In this document: piece by piece, positions 34,056-45,498 of the stretch | Layout: every line of letters starts with the position of its first letter | Numbering within the stretch: the stretch's first letter is position 1 | DNA from: Ectobius pallidus | Lineage: Eukaryota > Arthropoda > Insecta > Blattodea > Ectobiidae | Length of the DNA: 64,000 nucleotides | Direction: 5' to 3' | Assembly: GCA_964059195.1 (NCBI GenBank) | Contig: CAXKWD010000007.1 | Location: 63,116,705-63,180,704 of the forward strand | Position numbers and translations under genes: made by a program | The notes under the pieces: generated by a model | Database searches by the model: none | The model's input: the letters and a program-made list of their open reading frames with translations, nothing else | Told to the model about the DNA's origin: nothing

Positions 34056-35278
34056 GTTATGCAGTTTTCTTCACTCCCCATTTTCATCTCTCATACGCCC
34101 GTAATTAATATTTTGCTATGAGTTTCCATTTAAAATTATTTGATGTCGGACTAAGGTTAATTAACATATTGATTGCAGCATGGTTACAAATAGCTGATGT
34201 GATTTCCATTGTCTTTTTCCGAGTTTACAGATAGCAAGCGGATGGATTGCAGAAATGCGCATTCAGTTGTATAAACTTACTGCAAACCCATATTATTCGT
34301 GAGGCAATCGTGAGCATATTTTTAGCACTTTCTATATTTACACAGTTTGTGTACAAAATTTGAACAGAATTTTTCCAGACGTTTCCGAGGAAATCACAAA
34401 AAAGTCATTTTTCGATGGTAATATATTTTCATCCACTTTGCGTTCGTGCTATCGTGGTGAAAACTTGGATTTCTGGCACCCTGTGCTGCTAACCTAACAT
34501 TGCTGGCTCTTTTGGCTTCTTTGCAACCCATGTACGTCATTATAACCTTCTAACTTGTGATGTAATTATGTATTGCGATATTATTGCAGATGTGCAGATC
34601 ATACCAGCAAGTATTATTTACTCGACTGCTAAATATTTTGTTTAAATTGTTTATTTAACAGAATATAGTCAAAGCATTATAGTTATTAACACTGACATCG
34701 TTTTTACATAAATTGCACGAATTAAATAATTTTATTCTTAATTATATAGTTGTACGTAGAAAATATAAATAACTAAATGATTAAAACATACCCCACATTC
34801 ATGATGCCCAAATCAGGCATCAGCAATTAAAACGACTGATAATTAAAAAGCTGAAAACCCGGGGGAGGGGGGTTGTACTATACGGTGGTTTTCTGAGCTC
34901 GTGAACTAGAATCTGAGGACGTTTTTCCCCGGGCGGCGCATTTTAGTCGTGAAATGCATTTCAAGAAGTAGATAGGCGTACAGAGAAGAAGGATTAGTAT
35001 TTCTTGAATCTGCAAGAATCTTTTATTGTACTTTTATGCTTCTTTGACGATATAACTTAATTTTGTTTTTATTGTATTCACATTGAATGTTAAGTATCTA
35101 GCCTAATTGTTTAACCATTGAGGATGTAGGCCTATAATGTATAATAATGTAATGTAACAAGTAATGTAAGGTATTTGAACATCTTATTTATATAAGATAA
35201 TACGTTGTAGAGGGTATACGATTGTAAAATGCAATATATTTTAATATTGTTGTAATAGTTTGTGATAATATCACTTAC
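34056..35278. other. Intron sequence next to OBP-B exon 1
   Basis: No repeat or exon recognised apart from a G-rich patch near 34860-34875 and one TAGGCCTA (35127). The OBP-B intron starts at 35278 with GTAAGTGATATTATC. Confidence 0.45.
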
Positions 35279-35341
35279 CGGAGAACCTCCCATGGCAGTG
35301 CCCATGAAGACTACAAGAATTGTTGTGTAAAGTAACAGCAT
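35279..35341 (-). CDS. Signal-peptide exon, proposed exon 1 of odorant-binding protein B
   Basis: An ATG at 35341 opens 21 codons: MLLLYTTILVVFMGTAMG followed by GSP. A hydrophobic core and a small-residue end (TAMG) give a textbook secretory signal peptide, with cleavage likely after AMG or just after. The exon ends at CCG followed by GTAAGTGA, a consensus donor, in phase 0. The OBP exon at 2401 begins in phase 0 after its acceptor, so the joined product is a secreted protein starting about GSP-IDSLDEDQ, which looks like a normal mature OBP N-terminus. The upstream frame is open without an earlier ATG in the nearest 60 bp, so this ATG is the best start. Signal peptide and donor are seen; membership of this gene is inferred. 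Confidence 0.6.
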
Positions 35342-35410
35342 TGTAATCCACGATAAATCCGGTAGCAATGAAATTGAATTATGACAACAGATTGGCGATA
35401 GCTCCCCCTC

Positions 35411-35417
35411 ATATACC
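35411..35417 (-). promoter_or_regulatory. Candidate TATA box for OBP-B
   Basis: On the minus strand GGTATATGAGGGGG lies about 70 nt upstream of the ATG at 35341. A start about 30 nt downstream would leave a 5' UTR of roughly 40 nt, usual for insect chemosensory genes. No experimental start is known. Confidence 0.35.
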
Positions 35418-35847
35418 TATGTACGTGTCTTAAATAGTATAATCATTACATGAAGGTCGCTACTGGTTTGGAAAGAATACTACGTTGATACCTCTTCTTG
35501 CTGAGGGAATTAATATCAAGTTAGTATGAAGGTATGTCACGAACATCGGAAACAAGCGTAATGACTTCTTCACATCAACCTTACAATTTATGTGATATTG
35601 TTACCTTTACCCTGAATCAACCTTGGCAATACGGTATTACTTTCGTGTTAAGAGAGGGGGCTATATTCCATCAAGCATTGCATTGCATTGCATCACTGAG
35701 CTGAAGCGATCTTAGTTTCCATATTAATAATGTGCACTGTCTTGGCTTTAATTCAGTAGCCTATAGCATTAATAATCCGTAATTTATTCTTCATCATTTT
35801 ACTTCTTTAAAATATTCAATTAATTTTCTAACCAAATCTAAAACTCA

Positions 35848-35924
35848 ATCCTTATTTCTGATTCTGGTTGAGTGGAAGAGAAGGTCTCAAAGCCTTAACT
35901 CTGCAATATATGGAGAAAGTATTA

Positions 35925-35968
<44 letters not shown>

Positions 35969-35972
35969 TACA
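35848..35972 (+). mobile_element. CR1 LINE 3' tail with (TTA)n
   Basis: CTGGTTGAGTGGAAGAGAAG, then GTCTCAAAGCCTTAACTCTG match the 3' end of the CR1 element at 42137-42180. A (TTA)n run at 35923-35968 follows. Only the last part of the UTR is present. The poly-Leu frame through the repeat is not a gene. Confidence 0.7.
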
Positions 35973-37705
35973 ACGTTTACGTGCGGGATGGTAATCTATC
36001 TGAATCCGATCCCAGTTCAATATGTTCTCTGCTTACATGGAAAGTTCTGAGAGTGTATTGAAATTTTTGGAACTACAGTATTGGGTAACTTGGTTATGTA
36101 TGGCTATTTGTGTGGCTAACCTGTATAGACAATTGCCACGTTTAGTCCGCGATTTAAAATATTAAAAAGTGTGTGTATGTTCTCTTAATAATTCCTAAGT
36201 CACCATAAACAAATTTTGGCATAAAAGAATATTATAACAATATTAATATAATAATGTACCGTAAGTGTTTTGATTAAATTGACGATCAGTTGACAAAACA
36301 AGTGACAAAAAAATGAATTCTATTTGAATCCGATCCGTTTCGAAAATAATTACGGACTGAGCCCGCGTTAAGAGACATTCTCGATAAGGGGAACTGATTC
36401 AGATCAAACTGAATTCTGCTTGTAAACGTGGTTTTTGCGATTTCTTGAAGAGTAGCTATGGAAATTTGACTCGCATAGTCCACAAGAATACCAAGTTAAC
36501 TATGCTTTAGCCTACTTTTCTGCAGTGGATCTAAAATTAGTCTAATTAAGATCAGGCAAACTATAGGGTGTTCAAAATGGATTGGCAAACTAGAAACTGA
36601 ACGGGGATTTCGCTACTGTAAAATGCATTTGCTACCTGAAGGTCCAAGTGACGAGCACTCGGATATCTCTAGGGTTTGTGAGTGAGCACTGAAATCTAGC
36701 TCTATCACACTCATTTTTTATAGTCTACTTTACACGGCCAGAACATTGAGATGTGGCAAACTGCTGTTGGGCCTACGATGGCTTATATACGAGATTGCAA
36801 TCAGCTCGTAAAATATACGATAAACATTGAGTAATCTCTATTTATCCTTACACAATATAAACTCGTCAATAGAAGAAGTGAGTAATAGAAGGTATAAATA
36901 AACGACAGCATAGTATAGACCTATTACTCTTTCGGTTAGTGACCGGAGAAACTTGAAAGCAATAAATTAAAATCACATCTCTCACATTATCGACAGTTGT
37001 CAAGAGGTAATCACCAGGCTTTAAAACTTAGTGCCCTATCGAATATGTTAACAGCAACCGTACTGTACAGACTTTGCTCAGCGTATGCCCTAGGTACCAT
37101 ATGCTAGTTCACGTGACAGTAAACAAACCGGAATACAGATATAGGAAGACCACAAAATAAATTCTCATTATCTAAACTCACATTACAAGCATGCAAAACG
37201 ATACTTTCTCCTGTTTGTGTATAATAGTCCCTCCCAAATGTTTCAATATATGTTTGCGTTTTAGAACACTTTACTTTCGGCATGCCGAACACGTATTATA
37301 AATTTAAACACGCACAATGACAAGGTACACTGTTGACCAATTTGAGAGGCACCGTACTACGAGCGCATTCACTTCTCGGTACTACTATCAATGACTGTCT
37401 TATCAGCCTACGCAATCACCCTCCACCCCCTATACTCAGGTTGTTGGTAACCGGAATCAACTCCCTCTATCGGTTCGGGCACTAATTTTTAAAGCCTGGT
37501 AATCACAATGTATCAGTTACCCAAACATTGGAGTCTGAGACAAAGCTAAGGGTTTTAGTACATTAACTAGCAGTCTGCGTTAATTTTTGTTCTGGCATTT
37601 TCAAAAAATCATCTCTATGGATTATATATCATTAAAGTTATCACAACCCAATATCCTGTAAATGTAAGAGGAAACACATCTTTGTTCAATAGTGGAAATG
37701 CATCT
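35973..37705. other. Intergenic sequence between OBP-B exon 1 and the CR1 element
   Basis: Unrecognised AT-rich sequence; no exon or repeat with a second copy in the window. Confidence 0.4.
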
Positions 37706-37785
37706 CAAAGTGTCATGGCGGATGAACAAAGTGTCATGGCGGAGAACAAAGTGTCATGGCGGCAACAAAGTGTCATGGCGGATAG
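37706..37785 (+). promoter_or_regulatory. Four tandem CAAAGTGTCATGGCGG repeats in the LINE 5' UTR
   Basis: The 16-base word occurs at 37706, 37727, 37747 and 37766, with spacers that shrink by one base each time (periods 21, 20 and 19). Each copy holds ATGGCGG, whose complement CCGCCAT matches the core of YY1/Pleiohomeotic sites. Repeated promoter modules at a LINE 5' end would fit an internal promoter. The repeat is seen; the factor is inferred. Confidence 0.6.
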
Positions 37786-37916
37786 AGAATAGTTGGCTAT
37801 TACATCGCTCCTGACAATATTTAAAAAGTAGGTGTTCAAAAGCGTTGAGATCAAGTGTAGAAGTGCTGTGTGATTGCCTAAGTGATACCACGTATACTGA
37901 ACAATAATTTCTCACC

Positions 37917-38570
37917 ATGCCACCAAAGAAGAGCGAGAAAATTGAAGAAATTCAAGAAACTGTGCAGCGCGTTGTTAAGGAAGCACTGCAGGACGCCAAC
38001 TCGTTGCAGGTTCTCGTGCAGCTGGTAAAGCAAACTCTCATGGCGGACCTGCAAGCCACCATAGAAAAAAACAATACGGTGATAAAAGAACTGAAGTGCG
38101 CTCTCCAACAGAAAGATGAAAAAATCGTAGCATTGGAAAACAGCATCGATGATTTAGAGCAGTATCAACGGCGCCAATGCATACGCATATTTGGTGTGAA
38201 AGAGGAGGAAGTAGAAGACACCGATAAGATCGCAACTGAGGTGGCGCGCAAGATCGGTGTGCAGCTGGATGTCAACGACATCGACCGGAGCCACAGGGTG
38301 GGAAGACGCGACACTGAGAAGCCCCGGCCCATCATCGTAAAATTTGTGAGCTACAGAAAAAGGAGTGAGATGTACATGAATAAACGCAGACTTAAATCGA
38401 GTGGAATTACAATTAGAGATGACCTCACTAAGGCTAGACATGCTCTCCTGCGAGAATCCATTATCGGATTTAGGCTTCATAATGTCTGGACGATGGACGG
38501 GGTCGTTATTGTCAACCACGAGGGCACCAAAAGAAGACTGACAAGAATGACTGATCTAAACAACATGTGA
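37917..38570 (+). CDS. CR1 LINE ORF1 protein (coiled coil, RNA-binding type)
   Basis: An intact 217-residue frame starting MPPKKSEKIEEIQETVQRVV. Residues about 45-85 form a coiled coil (LQQKDEKIVALENSIDDLEQ). Next is an RRM-like segment (RRQCIRIFGVKEEE) with DIDRSHRVGRR, then a C-terminal domain (PIIVKFVSYRKRSEMYMNKR). This is the layout of L1-like ORF1 proteins (transposase_22 family) also carried by some CR1 elements, which trimerise and chaperone the LINE RNA. ORF2 follows after about 200 bp. No frameshift or stop is present, so this copy could still make ORF1p. Confidence 0.8.
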   Translation: MPPKKSEKIEEIQETVQRVVKEALQDANSLQVLVQLVKQTLMADLQATIEKNNTVIKELKCALQQKDEKIVALENSIDDLEQYQRRQCIRIFGVKEEEVEDTDKIATEVARKIGVQLDVNDIDRSHRVGRRDTEKPRPIIVKFVSYRKRSEMYMNKRRLKSSGITIRDDLTKARHALLRESIIGFRLHNVWTMDGVVIVNHEGTKRRLTRMTDLNNM

Positions 38571-38779
38571 TGTCAGGCGATGACACTTAAGGTCTAGTTC
38601 TGTTCTATATTTATTCACGTTATCTTTAGTTTCTTTTTAGTTTATAATTTTCATTGGTTTATTTTCATTAACTCTTTAGAAAAATTCAAATCTGCTAATT
38701 ACATCACATTACAATATTTAAATCATTATTTTAGTAAACGTAGTGTCGAGTATTTCAATATCGAATATTATTTCTAAAC

Positions 38780-41700
38780 TTGTTTCTTTTGGTTGAATTC
38801 TTAGTTTACAATATTGACGTAAATAATTCTAGAAATGTTTCCCCGACTGCCCCTCACTGTGATAATGAGTCCAGTAACCCTTTCTCTCTCTACCCCCTTG
38901 CACCTAACGGGACACAAAGCTCTGAAAAGGAAAGCAGTCATCGTCTCTCACCCCTACCTCCTTCCACCGCCGATCTGTTGAAGTCGTCTTTCTCAGGTAG
39001 CTCCACCACCCTAAAGGTTGCTCACGTTAATGTTCAAAGTCTTATTGCCCATTTCCAAGAACTGCACAACATCGTCTCTTCTCTAAATCTTCACTGTATT
39101 CTGTTGTCTGAATCCTGACTTAAACCGTCCCTCCCTTCTTCACTTGTTGAATTGCATTCTTATTCTCTCCTCCGTAATGACAGAATAGGGAAGGGGGGAG
39201 GTGGGGTCGCCGCTTACATAAGAAGTGACCTCCAGCCTAAAATTGTATCGCAGTCTGCCTCTCAATATTCAGCCCGTCCTGAATTCTTGTTTATTGAAAT
39301 ATCCGCTGGTACACAAAAATGTCTTATTTGCATAGTTTATAGACCACCCAGAATCGGTTACCTTTCAGATCTAGAAAATGCATTGATTGACTTAACCCCC
39401 TATTATGAGCACACACTCCTCCTAGGTGATATCAATACAGATCTTATTAAGGCTAACTCAACAGATGTATTGAAGCTAAATTCTATATTCCACTCCTGCA
39501 ATATGACCATTCTGCCCCTTCAACCGACACACCACACTGGCACTGCAGACACTTTACTTGACTTAATAGTGATCTCACAAACACATAGGGTTATAACGCA
39601 TGGACAACTACCTGTACCTGGAATTTCAGCACATGACCTAATTTACGTCGAATACTCGTTGCAGTGCCCGAAACGCGAATCCAAATTCATTACATACAGA
39701 GACATTAAAAATATAGACGAACTGCAACTGACTGAAGACGCCCTGCAACTGCCTTGGCACTCCATATGGAATCTGCGCACTGTTGACGAAAAAGTACAAG
39801 CTCTCAATGACCTGATAATACAGCTATATGACAAACACGCACCGTTACAGACTAAACGAGTAACCCGTCCCCCTGCACCATGGATGACTGAAGAAATACG
39901 TGAATATATGACAAGGAGAGACGCGGCATATCGTAAATATAAACACAATAAATGTGATGAAAACTGGCAACACTATAAGCGTTTCAGAAATAAGACGACC
40001 CAAATGATACGTAATGCTAAAATACTACATGGACACAAACTTGTTGTGCCAACTATGACGACTTGTGACGTATGGAAAAACTTACGTACAATGGGACTAT
40101 GTAAACAAAAAACTGACTGTTCTTTTGACAATTTATCTCTCAACGAACTGAACGAGCATTTTACGTCAGTGCCTATCAGAACCTTAGACAATGCAACTAA
40201 ACGACAAGCTATTGCTGAACTGACAACCTTACCTACACCAGATCGTGAAAAATTCTATTTCTCTCACGTATCTCCCATGCAAGTAAAGAAAGCTCTTCAA
40301 CGGGTAAAAACTAATTCACAGGGCATTGACAGAATAAGTATAAGAATGCTAAACAGAATCATAGATATCATCCTTCCGACCATAACTCACATATTTAACG
40401 CTTCACTTGTTACATCCACATTTCCTCAACAATGGAAACATGCACTCGTTCGACCTATTGCTAAAGTAAATCGGCCAAGCACTCCTACAGACTACAGACC
40501 TATTAGTATTTTACCTACTTTATCTAAAGCACTAGAACGTATTATTCACAAACAACTTACTGACTATTTACATACTTACAACTTGCTCGATCCACTCCAG
40601 TCTGGCTTTAGGACTTATCACAGTACCTCTACTGCACTCCTTAAAATCGTTGAAGATACTCGTGAGGCCATGGACAGACGTGAGTTGACTGTATTATCCC
40701 TTCTTGACTTTTCCCGTGCATTTGACACAGTCGATACTGACATTCTTATTGCAAAGTTGAAATCTTTGTATCTGTCTGACACTGCAATCACGTGGATGGA
40801 ATCCTACCTTCGCGGCCGTCAGCAATGTGTTACTGATAACAAGCGCTCTTCATCGTGGCGATGTGTGAAGGCAGGCGTTCCCCAGGGGTCTGTATTAGGG
40901 CCTCTCTTATTCTCCGTATTCATAAATGATATATCTAGTCACATAAGACACTCCCAACACCACCTGTACGCAGATGACCTTCAGATCTATATTCACTCAC
41001 CTCCCGATGCAATTAATGACTCTGTAACATTCCTTAACGAAGATCTACAATCAATCGGTAACTGGGCAAACAAATTTGGCTTACAACTTAACCCAAGCAA
41101 AACCCAAGTTATTGTATTAGGACAGCAAAGACTCGTGTCATCCATCAACAAGGCTACATTGCTACCAGTGACACTGAACAACACAATTATCCCTTACACA
41201 GAAACAGTAAAAAATCTAGGTATCTATCTCGACTCAAACATGAATTGGAATTCTCAAATCAAGCATATATGTAAAAAGGCTTTCTCTATCATGCATGCTC
41301 TAAAACGACTGAAAAACTTCCTTCCTACTAGAATAAAGCAAACCCTCATACAGACCCTAGTGATGCCTTATTTCGACTACTGCGACATCTTGTATGGAGA
41401 TCTGAGTGTTGAATTGTCACAGAAACTTCAGCGTGTTCATAATACTTGTGTTCGTTTTATCTTTAACATTCGTTTCCACGATCATGTCTCAAAATATTTC
41501 AAGCAACTGTCTTGGCTTCGTTTGCATAATAGACGTTTGGTCCACTCTCTGTGCTTATTATACCAAATTCTTAAGTTTTCCATACCTCTTTACTTGGCTC
41601 CCCGATTTACATTTCTATCCTCCTACCATAATCATGGTACACGCTCGTAGCACAACTCTCTGTTATCAATTCCTAGTCATCATACAACCTCATACTCTCA

Positions 41701-41824
41701 TTCATTCACCATAGCCACAGCCCGTTCTTGGAATACCTTGTCACAAGATATTAGGGGTAGTCGGAGTGTACACTCTTTCAAATCTGCGCTTATTAAACAA
41801 TTATTGCCCACTGAACAGAACTAG
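38780..41824 (+). pseudogene. CR1 LINE ORF2: AP endonuclease and reverse transcriptase, two premature stops
   Basis: One reading frame covers the whole interval. Endonuclease: AHVNVQSLIAHF, LLSES, then TGA at 39116-39118 where the family has Trp (SWLKPSL); YRPP, GDINTDL and SAHDLI follow. Reverse transcriptase: DYRPISILPTLSKALERII, motif A SLLDFSRAFDTVD, motif B GVPQGSVLGPLLF, intact active site YADDLQIY. C-terminus: HNHGTRS, then TAG at 41648-41650, continuing FTIATARSWNTLSQDIRGSR to a final stop at 41824. Apart from the two nonsense codons, all catalytic residues I can recognise are intact, so the insertion is young. The start codon of ORF2 is not clear. Confidence 0.8.
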
Positions 41825-42154
41825 CTCTTTGTAGTCACTCCATCTTTCACTGTATATAACATTACTTAGTCTCCTTATAACGTATCTACAGCTAGACTTA
41901 AATTTCCATTATAACATAATTTTACATATTCCTTGTTTTACTTGTAACATTATTACTATTTTCTTTGATGACACTTACGCTCTCTATGAAGCCTATGCTT
42001 TTTATGAAACCTATGCTTTTTACTTATTTAATTTATTATTTTGATTAGCCTTAACCTTAGTCTTAGTATTAGTCATAAGTCTCTTATTCACTAATTTGCT
42101 ATTTATGTAAACCTACATTGTATATATTTTCTGAAACCTGGTTGAGTGGAAGAG

Positions 42155-42170
42155 AAGGCCTTATGGCCTT
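42155..42170 (+). promoter_or_regulatory. 3'-terminal hairpin of the CR1 element
   Basis: AAGGCC-TTAT-GGCCTT is a perfect 6-bp stem with a 4-base loop, followed by AACTCTGCCAG. Related sequence, partly preserving the stem, ends the truncated copies near 35880 and 58740. Such terminal structures are recognised by the RT in other LINEs; that role here is inferred. Confidence 0.55.
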
Positions 42171-42207
42171 AACTCTGCCAGGCAAAATAAATCATTTACT
42201 ACTACTA

Positions 42208-42999
42208 GAGTCCGTTTGGTCTAAGCTGGCACAGTTCAGAAAATTGAGACAGAAGATGTTTGGCAGAAGTCAGGTATTGAACAGAAAGAGATAGAAACAT
42301 ACTATTGTGGAAGGTTACTCACTCCATATTTTGAAGCTGTCACTTTGACGAGGGTGGCAGAGGAGATATACCCATCATTGTAACTGCAAGAAGCAGTGGT
42401 GCTCAGTGAGGTTTATGCCACTTTAATCAGGATCTGAATCGCCTAAATTCTTAATAAATTTGCCCAACACCAAAACTATACTGTATTTAACCCAACGAAA
42501 TCCTTTAATTTTTTAACCATGAACACAAGCATTTTTCCAATGCACAGAATTAACTTTTTTACTTCATTGCTATTTCCGACAGTGATATCGTATTTTACCA
42601 GTGCCCTTATTAGTTCAATTCGGTCATGAAAACCACCATTAACGGCCGTGGGTGTCGGCATGCTGACCACATGCCCAATCCTGCCATCTGCCTGTGGTGG
42701 ATGACGCAGCGGTCGGGTGGTAGGCAAAGTCCTCCAGGGATGTAGCGCCACGGAGTTTAGTTTATTTCATATTAATTCAATAGGGTTTAAGTCACAATGG
42801 TATGGCAGTAAACGTAGGCTATAACTGTGTGGTCATGTTGTTTCGTACTGTGCCTATCTCGTAATGGCTGTGATTGTCTTGACTGATTTAATTCAGCCAT
42901 ATAGCACTGATTTTCTGGGGATAGCACTTGATCAGAATTAATATAGCCTCCACTTAAACAAGTTTGCGTGTCTGATTTTCACACGGAGTAGGTATTACG
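42208..42999. other. Intergenic; possible repeat at 42580-42770
   Basis: A GC-richer patch (minus strand CTCCGTGGCGCTACATCCCT, GGCAGGATTGGGCATGTGG) looks like the end of a dispersed repeat and is open as a minus-strand frame (42751-42476) without family resemblance. No second copy in the window. Confidence 0.35.
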
Positions 43000-43335
43000 A
43001 CGAGCTTCATAATCTGTAAGGGTAACTAAATCATAGATGAAATGGGATGGACATGTTGCACGCATGGGGAGGAAAGACATATCTCAAAAGTATTGAATGG
43101 GAGACCCGAAGAGAAAAGACCTCTTGGAAGATCTAGACGTAGGTGGGAGGACAATATAAGGATAGATTTAAGGGAAGTAGAATTTGCGAGGGATGGTTGG
43201 ATGGAGTTAGCGCAGAATAGGGTTGAATGGCGGGCTTAGGTAAACGTGGCAATGAACCTTCGGGTTCCATAAAATGGATAATATTTCTTTAGCTTCCTGA
43301 GGAATTGTCTATTGTCATTGAGTAAGTAAGTGTAG
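43000..43335 (+). pseudogene. LINE 3' fragment (same family as 26240-28045)
   Basis: MKWDGHVARMGRKDISQK-type text, then GRPEEKRPLGRSRRRWEDNI and RIDLREVEFARDGWMELAQN form the C-terminal tail common to this LINE family. A 3' UTR follows, ending ATTGTCTATTGTCATTGAGT and AAGTAAG. No reverse transcriptase is present. Confidence 0.7.
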
Positions 43336-44211
43336 GTAGGCACGAGGTTTATTTTGAATTGTAGCTAGCGTTATCCATTAGTGTCATTGAATTTGGAGGA
43401 ATATTTGGAATAGAATTTTGATCAAATCATTTTTGAAGTGTTTGCATATAACTGTTCCTCGATATAAATTTGCAATATAACATGGAATTAGGGATAAAGC
43501 CAGATTCGGAGTACCAACTATTTATTTACTCCTAATATAAGTTATTACCCCACGTTTCGCTCAAATAAATATTATGGCGGTTAGAATTATGTAAGTCTTT
43601 GAGTTTCCGTAAGTATGTAAATCGTCTTACTCCCACATAAGGTCTTTCTATAAAAATGTATCTCTCCTGGTTATTTTTTTTGTACCGGAATTTTCATTGC
43701 TTTAATACCTTACACATGTGTTTCAATTTTCGTATTGTCGTTTAGAAAAGCGTGATTTATTATTACGGTATCATTATAAATGTCACTGGAATAAAATATT
43801 GCAGTAAATCCCAAAGTCAAATAAATGTGAATATTACAATTTACTTTCAAAAATATAAAATAAATATTTTACACCAACACCATTCACAGTAACAAGCCGC
43901 CACGTCTGCTTTTCTACACGACAATATGAGAGCTGAAGCACGTCTGTCAATTACTTAACGGCGAATTTCTTGTTTTTCTACATTTTTTCTATACGACCCT
44001 ACCCTATCCTGAGGTCAGTGGAATAGTGGAGTGAGTAAATTTTGGCTACCTGCTGAATTTTGTGTCAGGATAAAGCAGACGTACTTTACTACTACTCAAG
44101 GCAGATAATACACGGAATTGTAAACCTTGCATACATACCCCGTTTAAACACATTGACGCTTATGTTTGCGTCAATTCGACAGTCCTATGTAGACTTTCAA
44201 AGACGTAAAAA

Positions 44212-44212
<1 letters not shown>
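43336..44212. other. Intergenic sequence, nothing recognised
   Basis: AT-rich; no repeats shared within the window. Confidence 0.4.
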
Positions 44213-44244
<32 letters not shown>

Positions 44245-44671
44245 TATCTTAGTTTTACCTCTCCTTTTTAGGATTTAAGGGACCCAAGCCACCCGGGCCT
44301 CACAGGGCCGCGACCTGTCAGGAGAGGGATTATCTTTGGATCACATACATACTTTTTTCGACCAGACAAAGACATGGAGGGCCTCTCCAGATGAGTGATC
44401 AGCTCAATGCCGGGACCACCTCTGAGACAACATGAACACATAGGACGAGACACACCATACACACACACACTCACTCCGAACAAGGCGAGGATTGGATGAA
44501 GATGATAATGACGGCCAGATGACATCTGGGGACCACAAGGGCCTAAAGTTACCCGGAATTTGTCTCACAGGTGAGGAAAAGCCCCACCTATGTAACTTGT
44601 CCCGACCAGGAATCGAACCCGGGCCCGCTGCGTGAGAGGAGCGAACGCATCCCCTACGCCACAGCGGTGGA
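44213..44671 (-). mobile_element. tRNA-derived SINE, family S1 (copy 2)
   Basis: Inverted copy of 15495-15954. On the minus strand it starts with the head CCACCGCTGTGGCGTAGGGG, has the B-box GGGTTCGATTCCTGGTCGGG and the shared body with CAGGTCGCGGCCCTG, and ends in a (GAAA)n tail (44213-44245 on the plus strand as TTTC repeats). Short flanking AAAAAATCT words on both sides are a likely target duplication. The antisense open frames here have no function. Confidence 0.85.
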
Positions 44672-44744
44672 CTTAAAAAAAAATCTACTGTACAAAATTT
44701 TGCCACCACATCCTCAGCGGTGACAGGCCCGAGTAGTTGTAGAC

Positions 44745-45081
44745 CAGGTGTGTCAAACATGTGGCCCCCTCAGTTATGAAATGAGGCCACCTAAGTGCTA
44801 AGTAAAATGTATAAATATGTACACCAAAAAGTAAAATTTGGTAAAACTTGATTTTCTATCAGAACAGAAGACAAGTGTCTCATAAAATACTGGTAGGCCT
44901 GTATAGTACATTGACTGTGCATGCATTTTTCACCAGGAAGCGCTATTGTGGTCTTGCCATGCTATTAGAAATTAAAATCGAATTACCCAAAAAGCTCGGT
45001 AATGACAGTAATAGCCTTGAAGATTTTACATTCACGGTAGCTATTGCAGAGCATTTAAATGATAAATTTAAAATTAGGTAA
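44745..45081 (+). pseudogene. hAT remnant (GTF2IRD2/SCAND3-like)
   Basis: Begins CAGGTGTGTCAAACATGTGG, typical of the termini of this hAT group. One frame contains ACIFHQEALLW, resembling the family's C-x-x-HQEAL motif. A later frame (44941-45081) ends in EHLNDKFKIR. Short and frameshifted; the right end was not found. Confidence 0.4.
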
Positions 45082-45498
45082 GTTAGTAATTTCGTTGTAA
45101 GATAATATTAAGCATTTTAAATAAAAGCTCAGACCTTGCGAATGGGAACTGGTAAGCGGCAACTTACCGTACTTCACGGACTATAAGATGCTCCGTACCG
45201 TAAGACGCACCTTGATTTTGGAATGGAAATTTAAATGAAAAGAAATTTAATGTGATTCTAAACAAAAATTCTTAAAGGGAATAATAACCTTGTACAATGG
45301 AATCACTGTAAATAACTTTTAGTGCTTAGTATCAAACTTCTAACTTAAAACCTGCGTTGTACGAAAATCTCTTCTGTGCAGGTGGCATCGCATAAATTTT
45401 AACTGAACTGATATACTATTCCTACCTACCGGATTTTCAAGATTCCCACATTGCTTCTGACTCCAGTCGTTATGCTTCCAACATATAACAGTTATTAA

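Larger units (their letters stand above)
2402..35278 (-). other. Proposed first intron of odorant-binding protein B (about 32.9 kb)
   Basis: The interval is bounded by the GTAAGT donor after the signal-peptide exon at 35279 and the TTTTCAG acceptor before the exon at 2401. Both junctions are phase 0. Between them I find only transposable elements, microsatellites and unique AT-rich DNA, and no other convincing host exon on the minus strand. The donor and acceptor are seen; pairing them is inference. Alternatives are that exon 1 belongs to a separate gene with unrecognised exons, or that OBP-B has another first exon I missed. A retained intron of this size would be unusually large for an OBP but plausible in a large repeat-rich insect genome. 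Confidence 0.5.
37706..42207 (+). mobile_element. Near-intact CR1-clade LINE
   Basis: A two-ORF non-LTR retrotransposon with a 5' UTR of tandem repeats (37706-37785), ORF1 (37917-38570), ORF2 (38780-41824, two in-frame stops), and a 3' UTR. The UTR carries a GC-rich hairpin at 42155-42170 and ends CAAAATAAATCATTTACTAC plus a short TACTA tail. The length of about 4.5 kb is normal for a full CR1-like element. The 5' border and the target duplication could not be fixed. Truncated 3' ends of the family occur at 35848 and 58775. Confidence 0.85.

Noticed and set aside
35868..36050. Open frame with a run of about 15 leucines
   Set aside because: Translation of a (TTA)n tail behind a truncated CR1 3' end.
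45160..45240. CGGACTATAAGATG and TAAGACGCACC words that recall the ends of some DNA transposons
   Set aside because: Only one end is visible, no inverted partner or target duplication was found, so no element is called.
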